DNA of 64,000 nt from positions 2,434,001 through 2,498,000 of the forward strand of contig JARHVA010000667.1 in assembly GCA_037957365.1 (NCBI GenBank), written 5' to 3'. The number at the start of each line of letters is the position of its first letter. Position 1 is the first letter of the stretch. The notes beneath the pieces were generated by a model. It saw only the letters and a program-made list of their open reading frames with translations, did no database searches and was not told where the DNA came from. The translations under genes and the position numbers were made by a program. Shown in pieces: positions 22,690 through 34,365 of this stretch. This DNA is from Torreya grandis (taxonomy: Eukaryota > Streptophyta > Pinopsida > Cupressales > Taxaceae).

Positions 22690-24556
22690 TCTAGCTTCTT
22701 TGCCAGTCTGTCAACAACATATTACCACAACATGGGTGGAGAGGTCTCAAAAATAAAAGGAATGCCAAGAAAATTTAAAATTTCATCATGTTGAATCCAA
22801 TCCCACCCATACTTTCTAACTCACATTGGTGGGGGGAGGTATGACTACCCGTATCATCTATTTTTTTGCCATTGGATGCTTGAGCTAGAGTCAAGGCAAA
22901 AGGTATTGAGACACTACAAGGCATTATCCACATTATCCTTTTATTTAATAATAGTAAGGAAATAATCATCAACAAAGTGGTCATTCAGTAATTACATATC
23001 TTCTTAAGGGTTTTTTATATCTAGAGGGAGATTGATTCCTTTGACAAGGCCCCTAGCTTGGGCATTACTAAAAAGATATCCAAAACCCTTTTTTGTAAGC
23101 ACATATAGGGAAAGGGCCAAGGGGCATGCTTGGTGAATAGACTAAAACAATCCAAATTGTTCCAACACAACTATATTAATAGAGAGGATGACTGAGGAGT
23201 TTACAAAAAACATTTGGATGGTTTGAATGAAATTTGGACCAAAACCTAGGGATTTAAGCATGGCCAAGATGAAAGGCCACTCAATACAGTCATAAGATTT
23301 TTCAAAGTAAATTTTTATGAACATAACTTTTTTATTAGATCTCCTAGCCTAGTCTATTCCTTCCCAAACAAAAATAATATTGTCTAACATATACCTAATT
23401 TTGATGAATCTTGTTTTCTCAGGGTGAATAATGTGTAATAATAGATTACACAATCAGAGTTCCAAAGATTTAGAAATGATTTTGTAAGAAACATTTAGAA
23501 GGGTGATCAACTACCAATTATAGATCAACTCAGGATTCCCTTATTTAGGTATGAATTTAATGTTTCCTTTATTTATATTCTTCCCTAGAGAATGTTTACA
23601 AAAGGATTCCTTTTAGACATGGTGTAAGTTTGAACCCACAATGTCCCAGAGAGTTTTATAAAATTTAAAAGGGAATCCATCAATGCTTGGATCTTTATCA
23701 TTCACCATATGAGCCACTACCTCTTACAGTTCATCCACAGTGAGGAATCTATCGAATGCAACTCACTGAGTGGGAGTGAGTTTCCATGGCACCATTGTGA
23801 GACACTGTTGAAGGGATATGTCACACTCTTTGAAATATGCTTGAGTTTTGAATCCCTATTGATAATGGTGAATGAAATATTGAATAATTAGTGACATCTT
23901 TGATAATCTCCTCCTGGCATCAGAGATAGATTGAATTTTTTTCTTTAAATTTTTATCTCTAAGAATTTAAAAGAACTCTTTAGAGGATTTATCCTCTATC
24001 TTGAGCCAATGAATTCTGGCTTTGATTTGATCTCCCTCATCATTGTAGTTTTCTATAATCTAGATGCAATGCCATAATGAAGAGACTCTGACCTACAAGA
24101 TCTCATTGAAGGGATCTTTTTTTAGGGCTGAAGCCACATGGCTAAGATCTAAGGAAGTATAAGAGTAAGAGTGTTGTCAAATTTTAGTAATTTGGAATCC
24201 ATATATTCTTAAGAAGTGAGAATTTTTTTTGATGGCATCATTCCATTAGAGAATCCAACCAGAATCTTGGGTTGGATGAGGATCCAAATTCTAAACCCTA
24301 TGAATGTGAGCCACAGTGGGCCCATGCTTGAGAAAAGATTTATTCAAGAAGAATTGGGATTTATGAACCTTGGATTCATGAACTACCATGTCACTCAAAA
24401 CCAAATGGGGGAGTAATTGAAAAGTCCAAAATCTAGTAGTGCCTGTACCAAAGGAAAAAAATTGTTATCAAAGGAAAAGTATGATTGAGTAAACATCATT
24501 ATCCAAGAAGGCATTTCAAAATTAAAACAAGGTTATCCCTAATATTTTTCCATGTA
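22690..24556 (-). pseudogene. LINE-B ORF2, RT part and C-terminal half of endonuclease (decayed)
   Basis: The open block 23142-23324 encodes MFIKIYFEKSYDCIEWPFIL, equivalent to the LINE-C block at 36140, with IDFEKAYD as the expected form. The catalytic FVDD follows on the minus strand near 22945. Toward 24300-24550 the sequence matches LINE-C after its endonuclease (LKHGPTVAHIHRV). Stops are frequent and mostly TAG or TGA. Confidence 0.87.
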
Positions 24557-24557
24557 T
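24553..24557. other. target duplication of G1, left copy
   Basis: TGTAT before the left end TGTTGAC. The right counterpart after GTCAACA is GGTAT (28231-28235), a 4-of-5 match. Confidence 0.6.
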
Positions 24558-25551
24558 TGTTGACGTTGTGGATTTCACCCTTTAAAATAAGGCTCAACTT
24601 CTTTCTTCCACATGGCACAATGGAGACATTCCTCTTGCTGTGGGCTTGGTAAATTTGAGGAATGAATCTCTAGATTAAGGGCTAGCTCCCATTGATGCAC
24701 CTTTGAGGTCCTTAACTGCTACTGCTAATAATAGGGGGGTGAAAAGAGAAAAGGATGTTACAAAAAAATAACCTAACTAAAATAGTGATGCACCAAATGA
24801 TTCAATCTACTCATCTTTTATCAACACTTTACATCAAAAGGAGTGAACAGACACTTCATTTGAAGAAAAGACCAGACTGCATGAGTTCTTTAACAAGGGG
24901 GATTAATGGAGATACAATGAAGAAGAACCTACCATAGGTGATCTAGAAGCACACTGTCAGATGGTTTCTCCTCTGCCTCTATGCTCCAACCTGGGTACCT
25001 CTTGTTAACCTGCAGAAGATGGTCTTGGATATACTAGATATGCTAGTGTCGACCTATGAAAACATTAAGATAAAATGACTAAACATAATGATGATACACA
25101 TGCATATTCAAAAGTATAAAAAATTAGATGGAGGTAAAACATGTTTTTTTTTATTAAAAGGTAAAATTGCTAATGCTTCACCATACACAAGTGAGAGATA
25201 TCTTTTCCAGTTGAGAGGTTATAATATATAGAATTTAGAGAAAGACACTTAGTCTTTTCAAGGAACTAGCAGCCCATACTGCATTAAACACCTTGGTAAA
25301 AATAATCCACTCATGCTGTTGTCATCTTTCCATAAATACACATAGAAGAACCACAATATATATGTCATAAAGCTTGACTTTGTTGCTCAAACTACACTTA
25401 ATGTTCTTGATAAAGCATGGGTTGCTTTATCATTTGAATGACAAGGCCACCTCCCTTGAAAACTCATGCAACTCTCTACTTATTAATGATAAACAAGGAA
25501 AAAATGGGACATTTTATTAACTTCCATGCTCCCTTTGATGGTTTTTTGGCA
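24558..25551 (-). repeat. G1 3' LTR, truncated
   Basis: Direct repeat of 26043-27037. The equivalent of 27038-28230 is missing because of the deletion that joins gag to the LTR at about 25551. Confidence 0.85.
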
Positions 25552-25892
25552 GAGGTTGGATATATTTTTGATATGCTCAATAGCAATAATTGGCCCTTCT
25601 CCATTAAAATGAGGAACACTCTTAAGGGCTATCCCTAGGATTGGGTCATACTATAGAAGGTTTAAAGGGCTCTGACCATTGAAGGCTATAAAAGGTAAAG
25701 CCATGGTGATGACAAGGTTCAACCTGGGTCTCCTCATGTAGGTATATTTTATGGTAGGTCTAGGAAATTGATTTGCTATGTAAGGATGAGTCTTTGCAAA
25801 CCTTAGCCACTCTGTTGAGTTTAAAGGTAGCTCAATGAATTTGAAAGGAACACCCTTGGAAGAAGATCTTGTGGTGACCTTAGGCATGGGAT
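25552..25892 (-). pseudogene. G1 gag, N-terminal fragment
   Basis: The minus strand reads MPKVTTRSSSKGVPFKFIEL from 25887 and later VPHFNGEGPIIAIEHIKN. The latter fits the gypsy gag core LPxFNGExPxxxxEHxxxF. It has one TAG stop and ends at the deletion junction. It is too short to build a particle. Confidence 0.6.
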
Positions 25893-26019
25893 GTCAGGCT
25901 GATCTCTGACTAGAGACTGAGTTCTTAAAAATGGAGTCACCAGATGCTTGGTTAGTTTTCTCATTCTTTTAGTAATAGGACCATCACCAATCCTAAAACT
26001 TACCAGAGCATAAAAAAAT

Positions 26020-26042
26020 GTCCCACCGGGCATGCCAAAAAC
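26020..26042 (-). other. primer-binding site of G1 (probable)
   Basis: The minus strand after the LTR end reads GTTTTTGGCATGCCCGGTGG. It begins with TGG as any tRNA 3'-end complement must, and resembles gypsy primer sites. The exact tRNA is not assigned. Confidence 0.55.
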
Positions 26043-27309
26043 TATTAATGCTGTGGATTGCACCATTTAAAAGAAGGCTCAGCTTCTTTCTTCCACGTGG
26101 TATAATGGAGACATTCCTCTTGTTGTGGGCTTGGAAAATTTGAGGAATGAATCTCTAGATTAAGGGCTAATTCCCCTTGATACACCTTTGAGGTCCTTAA
26201 CTGCTACTGCTAATAATGGGGGGGGTGAAAAGAGAAAAGGATGTTACAAAAGCAGAACCTAACTAAAATGGTGATGCACCAAATGATTCAATCTACTCAT
26301 CTTTTATCAATACTTTACTTCAAAAGGAGTGAACAGACACGTCATTTGAACAAAAGACCAGACTGCATGAGTGCTTTAACAAGGGGTCTTAATGGAGATA
26401 TAATGAAGAAGAACCTACCATAGGTGCTTTAGAAGCACACTGTCAGATGGTTTCTCCTTTGCCTCTTGCTCCAACCTAGGCACTTCTTATTAACCTATAG
26501 AAGATGGTCTTGGATATACTAGATATGCTGGCATCGGCCTATGAAAGCATTAAGATAAAATGACTAAACATAATGATGATACATAGGCATATTCAAAAGT
26601 ATAACAAATTAGATGGAGGTAAAACATGCTTCTTTTGATTAAAAGTTAAAATTGTCAGGGCTTCACCATACACAAGTGAGAGATATCCTTTCCAGCTGAG
26701 AAGTTACAATATATAGTATTTAGAGAAAGACCCTTAGTCTTTTCAAGGAACTAGCATCCCATACTGCATTAAACACCTTGGTAAGAGGAATCCACTCATG
26801 CTGCTATCATCTTTCTATAAATATGCTTGGAAAAACCACACTATATATGTCATAGACATTGACTTTGCTACTTAAATTACACTTAATATTCTTGCTAAAA
26901 CATGGGTTGCTTTATTGTTTGAATGACAAGGTCACCTCCCTTGAAAACTCATGCAACTCTCTACTTATTAATGCTAAATAAGGAAAAAATGGGATACTCT
27001 ATTGAATGCTCACACTCCCTTTGATGGTTGTTTGGTAGAGACTATTCCATCTACGAGTAATTACTTATCCTATCGATGCCTCCTTTACCACCTGGACTGA
27101 TCTAGTTTATTCCTGTGCTTGGCTGGATGTGCCCTCTGGAATGTTTTAAGCATTATTTTATGTGTGTGTGGCCATGTTTTGGGTTTACTATTCTGATCTC
27201 TCTTTCCTTTTTACTTTTTGTCTTTTCCTGGCACTTCAGGCTCTTAGGGCTATCACTTATCTCCTCTCGACTCCTTTCTTGGTAGGTCGCTCAGCTTTTG
27301 AATTCCTTC

Positions 27310-27349
27310 AGACAAAATGTATGAAGGAATTCCTTCAGACATTTTGTCT
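27310..27349. repeat. 40-bp near-perfect palindrome in the G1 LTR
   Basis: Arms AGACAAAATGTATGAAGG and CCTTCAGACATTTTGTCT are centred on GAATTC with one mismatched pair. Confidence 0.9.
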
Positions 27350-27684
27350 AAATGAAATGTCCTTTAGCTTTTCTCCAATGATTAATCCATCTTCTTGAAT
27401 TTGATGCTTATAGGCCCATCATCATTTGAAAATCAACATCTCTTTTACTACTTTGAATTTGACATTCATGGGCCTATCACCAGACATTTGAAACATCAAT
27501 GACTAGTTCACCATGTTGAAGTTGACGTTCTCGGCCCTGTCATCATTTGAAAATCAATTTCCTTGGCTTTTGCAAATGAACTTTTTTGAAGGGAAAGTGA
27601 CCCTTTGAAAAAATGAAAATGTCCCTTTTGGTGGCCAAGAGTCCTCCACAAAGGCACTTACCCTTTGAGTTTCTTTGTCTTCCA

Positions 27685-27767
27685 AATTTCTTCAGACATT
27701 TTGTTCGAAGAAATTCACCCCTTGGTTTCTTCATGGATTTTTTGCAGACAAAATGTCTGAAGAAATT
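27685..27767. repeat. inverted repeat of the same palindromic module in the G1 LTR
   Basis: Arms at 27685-27704 and 27748-27767 are perfect 20-base complements (AATTTCTTCAGACATTTTGT and its complement) separated by 43 bases. Confidence 0.9.
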
Positions 27768-28225
27768 CATTATTTTGACTTGTCACTTTCTCTGAAGGAA
27801 ACTTCCCTTTTGGGCTTTCTACCTTGATTTATTACAAATACACCTTCTACCCTCTGCAAGGACACTTTGGGTCCAAAATTGTCTTTTAGATCTTACTTGA
27901 ACGGTCCCATTTGTTATTTTTCTTCCCTCTATAAGGGAACTTGACCTTCAGAGTTTTGTAAAAATACTTGTACTTCTTTGAAACTGGCCCATCCTTTTGC
28001 CAAAAAAAGGTTTGTATGAGGTAATTTTATTGAAATGAAATGAGACCTAGATCAACTCAAAATATCTGAAAGACTCAAATCACTTGGTTCTTTATAGAAA
28101 CGGGCCTGTTACAAAGGAAAATCCAAAAATTACAGTGGGGTGAATTCATCAAAAACTGGCTAACAGACCCTAAAAGGAAAAAGAAAAAGGGGTGCCCAAT
28201 TTTGGCCTATAGGCCCAAAATTGGT

Positions 28226-28850
28226 CAACAGGTATACCACACTCCATCTATAGGATGATAGATCAAATTTGGGTCATAAAATCCCCATTTAGTACACATA
28301 ATTTTTTGCCTCCCTTTCATCAACTGCCCAATGCATTGGTAAGTGGCCTACTTTGTCTTTGAGAGACACAACCATATTAAAATCACCATAAATGAATAAA
28401 TGAGCATTAGGGAGATCTTCTATAATCCATCACCATAAATGAGTATGTTCAAGGGCATCATTCATGGAGTAAATATTAATAAATCGAAAGGAGTGGCTTT
28501 CAATGTTGAAAAGGGCCCAAATTAACTAGTTGGTTGGGTTCACTCCATATTGCACTAAGTACATCCATTACCTTGGACAAATAAATGTGATCACACCACC
28601 ACATCCTATCTCATGATTAATATGCATAATTATACTATCATGCTAGATATAGTTACTGACTGCTGTCAATAAAAAATCTGCCACTTCACTTCTTGTAGAC
28701 AAAGAATGTCCATCTTAGAAAACTTCCTTATGAAATCATGCACAAAAAACTTATGTTTTAGGTTTGTAATTCCCTAAAAATTCCATGAAAATCAATTCAT
28801 AGATGATGGGTGTCGAGTAACATATCCTCAAAATCTAAGCCTTCTGAGGC
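28226..28850 (-). pseudogene. LINE-B ORF2, N-terminal half of endonuclease (decayed)
   Basis: The minus strand starts MNWFSWNFRG-like (the Arg codon is a stop) and reads HKFFVHDFIRKFSKMDILCL, QEVKW, GCGGVITFI, NPTNQL, WWWIIEDLPNAH, GDFNMVVSLKDKVGHLPM and MCTKWGFYDP. It stops at GVWYT, where G1 is inserted. The order is that of L1 endonucleases, and the QEVK and GDFN motifs are still visible. Confidence 0.85.
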
Positions 28851-28859
28851 ATCAAAGTG

Positions 28860-30047
28860 ATTCTATAAAAAGTGCCCACTTTGGCATTTAAAAAACATCC
28901 ATTTCTACTTGTTTTTTGATAACATATTTAACCTGAAACTCTACTTCCTTTAAATCTTCACACCTCCTAGGAGGTTTACAAGAACATTTGGGTGCATCCC
29001 ACTGAGTAGGAATTGGTAGAAAGGTTTGTTACGAGTCTTAAAAACTAGAAGAACTAGGTTGAGAAGCCCTTAGACCATGAGATAGAACATTGGATGCAAG
29101 AGGGGTGTTTTAGACCCTAGGTTTTTCTATCACCTTCATAGCTTTAGCCTATGATTGAGAAGGCTTTGTCTTAGAATTAACTTGGTCCTATGGGCCATTA
29201 TTTATTAAAGTCTTACCTCCATTTCTTGCATTTGAGCTCATGGATTTATTGCAGTTGTTCTTCTTGCATATCATAGTCCATCTGTCCTCAGTTATTTTTT
29301 TCCATCATTCAAAGAGGGCTTGGAGGAGAGGTTGAGCAATTGGGAACATTGTTATGGGCTAGCTAAAGGGGATAATCCTAAATTTTATGATAGATGGATA
29401 GGAAATGAAAGCAAGTATTTGGAAAATTGATATACAAAACTCATTATAAGTGTCTCACATCACCAACTTGAATCTCTATAAACTCTTTAAGGTCCTGGGA
29501 AAGGTCTAACTCCACACAAACCCATTTTTATGGCCTAGTAGAGTAAAACCTATTTTTCTCATGGTAAACAACCTGACCTATGGAAGAAGCAATATGGTGA
29601 ATAAAATGCCAATAGGGAAGTGGGAGACCTATAAATTATACTCAAACTAGGACCTTAAAAGTAGTGTGCTCAGAGACGACAAAGTCTCATGTCAAAGGGG
29701 AGATAACCATGAGCGAGTTCCTAACATACCATGTGGATAAATTATAGAGAATAACTCCAACATGGGAAGGATCGACAAAATGAAACAAAAAAAATCCTTG
29801 GTCATATTCTGGATGCTTTCAATTTTTTGCCATGAGCAGCCTAGTAAGTTTAAACCCAAGATCTAAGCATACTTTCAGAAGGTATTCGACCCATAAAATA
29901 ACCTATCAAATAGAAATATTATATCCATTAACAAGAAAAGTTAAATCTTGGAATTGGTAAAATAACATTAAGTTTCTAAGAGTTACCTCATAATACACCT
30001 TTATTTTGAACTTCCTCAGGCACTTGTAGGGCGCCATTACTTGACAT
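28860..30047 (-). pseudogene. LINE-B ORF1 (DUF4283 type, decayed)
   Basis: The likely start is the ATG at 30047 (MSSNGALQVPEEVQ). At about 29420-29790 the translation follows DUF4283: LSTWYVRNSLMVISPLT, FIGLPLPYWHFIHHIASSIG, then KWVCVELDLSQDLKEFIEIQ and the degraded end FPNTCFHFL, replacing a CCHC knuckle. Tryptophan positions are often TAG. 30050-30190 would be the 5' UTR. Confidence 0.75.
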
Positions 30048-30189
30048 TCCATCATTCTCCTCTGTAGCTGAAACAGTCCAGAGAGAATGAGGAGAATTCA
30101 TTAAATAAGTTTTTCTCACTTGAAGGTGATAAATCCTAAAAAGTAATAAATAATTTTCCTTTAGGAAATCTAATAAGGGTCATAAGTGG

Positions 30190-31040
30190 GCTTGACAAAA
30201 AATTAAGGTTTGATTCTATGATGGTACATAGAGGAAACCCTACCAGAATAAACCTCTCATAGTTTATTTTATTATATTTATATTTATATTGTTATCTTAG
30301 AAATTTTATTATTTTATATATTTATTTTATTTTAATTAATTTAAAATATATATTTTAATTTAATTTAATCTTATACAGGGGTTGGAGGTCTAAGTCACCA
30401 TGATTGTGTTTTGAGGTAATTTGGTAGTTTTGAGTGAATGAGTTGTAGAGGTGTTCTTGAAGCCTTATATTCTAAGTGGAAGTGTATAATTCATTTGAAT
30501 ATGACCATGAGGTAATGTAGACTCTATCTATATACTTATTTGATCATATTTGAATGTCTTAAGTATGTTTGAGCTTCATTCTTGTAAGACAATTTTTTGA
30601 AGCACATAGGCCTAATAGGGCCCTTTGTCCTAAAGAAGGTTTCAAGGTATGAATGAAGGATGTAAATATAAAAAATCCTAGAGGAGGTCATAAGAGTTCC
30701 TTCACTAAGTGATTGAATGGTTTTAAAGTGTTGGAGAAAGCCATCTGGGCCCAATAAAATCAAGTTTTGATGTTATGAGATAGACCTAATGCAATTAGGT
30801 CTCCATGAGACCTAAAAAAGAAAAGAGGCCTAATTGATTCATGACAGACTAAAAGGGACTCATAACATTTGATAGACATGTTTTTTGAAAAATGTGGAAG
30901 CATGCACATTAAGACATGCAATATTTTTGGTCAAAATGCCTTGGCAATAAGTGGGTTATGAGAAATGCCTTCAAATTTCAAATGCCTCTAAGAAATACAC
31001 ATAAGTTTAATCTAATGGCATATTCATATTATTTTTTTGA
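30190..31040. other. non-coding stretch, with a 125-bp A/T-only-like block
   Basis: 30252-30376 is almost pure A and T. 30380-31040 has higher complexity but no coding signature. The right part leads into a direct repeat that reappears at 38900. Confidence 0.5.
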
Positions 31041-31335
31041 CTACTCTAGAAAAACAATTCCTAGCACACAAAAAATTTTAGTCATAGCATATAGATGTTG
31101 CAAGAATAAAAAATGAATGATTACTTTATACAATACATAGTTACGTCATCTAAATCTTGTAATCATAAATTCTTAGTTAATTACTATAACACTGCAAGGT
31201 AAAGAGATAGAATATATATTATTTTTAAACATATCTGATACGATCGCTAAAATTATCCCATAATAATTTACAATACTAAAAAATGTATCTCTTATAGTTT
31301 TAGCATAAAAGATAACAAACTTGTCACAAATATTT
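31040..31335 (+). repeat. diverged direct repeat flanking LINE-C, left copy
   Basis: Shares order and many words with 38890-39155 (AGCATATAGATGTTGCAAGA versus AGCATATAAATGCTGCAAGA, then ACTTTATA, AATACA, TCTTGTA, CTAAAATTA, ATTTACAA, TTTTAGCA, AAAAGA). It could be an old LTR pair around LINE-C. Confidence 0.6.
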
Positions 31336-31439
31336 AGTTTCTTATGCCTTGATAATCTTCATGTTCCATATGAGCCATACCTATACAAGCCTGCATAATC
31401 TGAGTTTGAAAACCTATTACAAGTCTTATCACCATTTCA

Positions 31440-31955
31440 AAGATTTAATACGTACAAGGCTAGCAAAACACCAACTAAAGATAGATGGACAATGGTAGGG
31501 AAGAGGAATTCACATCCCAAAGTATTTAACATTACTATTGCCCCCAAAGGTAGAAAGTTGTCCTTGAGTATTGGCCTCAAGAGTAGGCTCCTATTGAAAA
31601 ACAACCCACACTGGTTGAAGCCCCAAAATTGATTAAAAATCCTAGGGTGTTAAACACCCCTCTGGCTGCAAACATTTTGTCTCAAGGTCTCAAGGCCTAT
31701 GTGCCCAGCTCTCTCAAATTCTCACACTCATAGGTTGCCACTCTTCCACTTCCTTCTCAGTGGGATCCACTCAAATTCTCTCGTAACCCTCCTAATAAGA
31801 ATGAGAAGGAAAAGGAAGGAGATTTTCTAGTTGACAAATTGAGGAAATAATATGAATTCTTGAATGCTAATAGTGGGCATTTTTTACAGAACTAGTATGA
31901 TGCCCTGGAAGGGCTAGATTCAGAAGACATGTCCCTTGACTCCCATCATTTATGA
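31440..31955 (+). pseudogene. LINE-C ORF1, C-terminal part (decayed)
   Basis: Begins near AKTPTKDRWTMVGKRN, which LINE-B ORF1 also carries (DRWTM at about 29270 on the minus strand). The rest is Pro/Ser/Lys-rich and matches the tail between DUF4283 and ORF2. DUF4283 itself is missing, as expected from 5' truncation. Confidence 0.6.
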
Positions 31956-32144
31956 ATTACTTTTCATGGAATGTTTGGGGTTTCATAGACCTAAAACACA
32001 AGTTTGTCATGCATGATTTTAGGACATTTATCGATATGGAAATTCTCTACTTGAAAGAAGTCAACGTCGTGGATTTTTTAATAACTATTAGTAATTCTAT
32101 CTAAAACAATAGTATCATTTTTCATAGTTTTTGGGTGAATATTT
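31950..32144 (+). pseudogene. LINE-C ORF2 start of endonuclease
   Basis: Translation MNYFSWNVWGFIDLKHKFVM, then HDFRTFIDMEILYLKEVN, equals the start of LINE-B ORF2. The catalytic Asn of WNVRG is present and the usual QE reads KE. The segment ends at the G2 insertion. Confidence 0.8.
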
Positions 32145-33479
32145 TGTCGACCAGCTAACTGGTGAGCAAAATAGTTCCTATCACCACAGCATAGGGAGAT
32201 TGGTCATCCTGGTGTGTAGGTTTACTACATCAATAGGGGACAAATCTCTCCTCCCATCAAGGGGAGGTTCCCTATTAAATATACAGAGGCTATATATTAT
32301 ATATATAAGTAGAAAGTAAGACACAGGGGTGGGATAAACCATCTATCTCTCTTTTTTTAGAGATGATGTTAAAAAATAGAGGAGAAATCCTAGGTGATTG
32401 GTGAAGGTACTTCTCTTCTTTCAAAAGTAGCATTTAGCCAAGAGCCAGATCCCTTCTTGGATAGTAGAAATCCTAGTGAAGCAATAGAAGGCACTTCTCT
32501 TTTTTTAGAAATGCTTATTCTTGCAAACAACAGGAATCTTTTTGGTAGGATAAGTAACCAATGAAAAAAGGGCACATTAACTAGCAGGATGAAATAGAAC
32601 ACAAAGTTTCCACCTCAACTGCACAAAAAGTGAGATACAAAGAACAATGGGGGCACAAAGTCATCCCAAGGTCCTTTACACAAAAATTGAAAATAAAAAC
32701 ACACACTAAAAATAATTATGTCAGCACAAAGTCTGAAAGTAACTGGTTTCAGGACACCTTCCTTATCACTTCCACTAGCTCTACTTGTTAAATTAAATAA
32801 ACAAGAACACATTTAGAAGATAGACATAAGAACAATCTCCTAAAATGATACAAGCTATACAACACAAAGTTTGCAAATCACTTGTTTTCTTATTTAGATA
32901 AAATAATATGAAATACAATCTGAGCTCAAAGTCTTAGTATTCACCTTTCAATTTGGGCAGAGTTTTTCTTTTGTGGTCAAAAATATCTCCCTTAAAATAA
33001 TAAAAGAGATTACAATATATAGTCACCCAGAAAAGACTTGGCACTTTGTTTCATGGAATGGCCCATGTTGTGCATTCAATGCCTTGAATGCATTTTTAGT
33101 TCTGTCAGGGGACCATGCTAGTACAGGGCAACTGCCTTGACTGTGGCATGTTACTTTATCTCCCATGTCTCTTCCTAGCCTGGGTCATTTGGTATCTGTG
33201 TAGCTATCCATTTTACCTTTACTCTAAGGGAGACAAATAGGCTACGCTTTCAACATTTGTAGGCCCAAATATCTATCTTTGCACACTGTTCTAGCTATTG
33301 AAATAACTATTGCATATATTTCCCTCTTTGTCTCTTCTTACTATGATTTGCACCCTTAGGCTATCTTTTTCCCCTTTGCTAGCTCTTTCAGCTCTATCAT
33401 CAGTGGGTCTTCCCTTTTGGCTTTGGTCTTTTAATGTATTCAAGCTCACAATCAAACCAATTTCATCATGTCTTTCCTG

Positions 33480-34130
33480 CTTGCTTTCACTGTTGTGACG
33501 CGGGTGAGGACATGTGGTGACATTTGTAGCTTTGAAATAAGCTTATTAGAATAAGCTTTGAAACTTGTTAGGGGCTAGAAGCATGGATTTAGACACTTGC
33601 AGCTTTCGGTGCACTGGGATGGGATACGTGGTGAGTTCTGCTACTTTGAGACTTGTTAGAGATTGGGAGCATGGATGTAGACACTTGGCAGCTTCCACTA
33701 CACTTTGAGGCTTGACCCTTTATTTCCTTCAGACAAAATGTTTGAAGGAATTCCTTTAGATAATTTGTTTGAAGGAAATCCCTCCTTGGCTCTGCATCTC
33801 TACATTTGGAGTGTTCCATTCTCGACACATGGTGCCTTCCATTACTTTTAACAATTAACATGTGGCACCTTTAGCTAAAATAGGTGAGGACACATGGAGG
33901 CATTTGCTTAATTTGGAGGAGCTCTTAGAAACCTTTGAGAGTCTCGTAGGAGAAAATATGTGGCAGCTTCCACTGAACTCTAGAAACACTTTCAAAAATA
34001 ATTTGGACTCACTTTTAGTAGTCTCACAGATGATGACACTTGTCAGCTTCTACCAATTCTCACCATGGACATGTGGCATCTTTCACGGCATCATATTGAA
34101 ACCTTCCACCGTTGACACTTGGCACTTTTT
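33480..34130. repeat. degenerate tandem array in G2
   Basis: The word GACACTTGGCAGCTTCCAC and variants recur about seven times at irregular spacing. Two adjacent units are clear at 33557-33616 and 33644-33706 (CTTGTTAG, GAGCATGGAT, GACACTTG). It explains the apparent open frame at 33862-34371. Confidence 0.7.
33722..33779. repeat. 58-bp imperfect palindrome in G2
   Basis: Centred on GAATTC, with the inner module CTTCAGACAAAATGTTTGAAG. The same module occurs in the G1 LTR at 27310-27349 and 27685-27767. Confidence 0.85.
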
Positions 34131-34149
34131 GCTCATTATTTTCTTTTAC

Positions 34150-34365
34150 GTGCCCCCTTGGTTGAACCATCCATTGAACCATTTGGATGTTGAACCTGTC
34201 GAACCATTGAACCATTATGGTTCAAGGTTCAGTGGTTCAAGCCTTTGTTTTTCATTAAGTGTTCGAAGCCATGGAACTTTGAAATGGTTGAACTTTGAAC
34301 TTGACAAATGTGCTCAACTCATGCCGGTGATGTTGAACCTTGAACCCATTGAACCCTATCGAACC
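34150..34365. repeat. cluster of TTGAACC motifs in both orientations
   Basis: At least ten copies of TTGAACC or GAACC with inverted GGTTCAA between 34150 and 34365, including GAACCATTGAACC followed by ATGGTTCAAGG. Part of G2. Confidence 0.8.

Larger units (their letters stand above)
24558..28230 (-). mobile_element. gypsy-type LTR element G1 with large internal deletion
   Basis: The unit has ends TGTTGAC and GTCAACA and interrupts LINE-B. On the minus strand it is a full 2188-bp 5' LTR (28230 to 26043), a primer site, the first part of gag (26042 to 25552), and then directly the last 994 bp of the 3' LTR (25551 to 24558). Everything between early gag and the middle of the 3' LTR is deleted. 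The two LTR copies of this segment are collinear over about 995 bp, and most differences are transitions. Confidence 0.82.
26043..28230 (-). repeat. G1 5' LTR, full length (2188 bp)
   Basis: Begins on the minus strand TGTTGACC followed at once by a stem-loop (CCAATTTTGG and CCAAAATTGG arms), and ends TTAATA (CAACA-like, mutated) at the primer site. It contains palindromic modules at 27310-27349 and 27685-27767. No protein-coding frame in it is credible. Confidence 0.8.
22590..30190 (-). mobile_element. L1-type LINE (LINE-B), split by G1, 3' end missing
   Basis: On the minus strand ORF1 starts near 30047. The endonuclease lies at about 28230-28800 and continues left of the insertion at about 24557. 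The RT is at about 22690-23900. It is the same family as LINE-C: the two align through VNPTNQL, FINIYSMNDALE, GDFNMV, KDKVGHLPM, MCTKWGFYDP and the RT block IEWPFILAM. Homology to LINE-C stops at about 22590, before the zinc-binding region, so the 3' third is absent. The insertion at 24558-28230 removed no more than about 120 bp relative to LINE-C. Confidence 0.88.
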
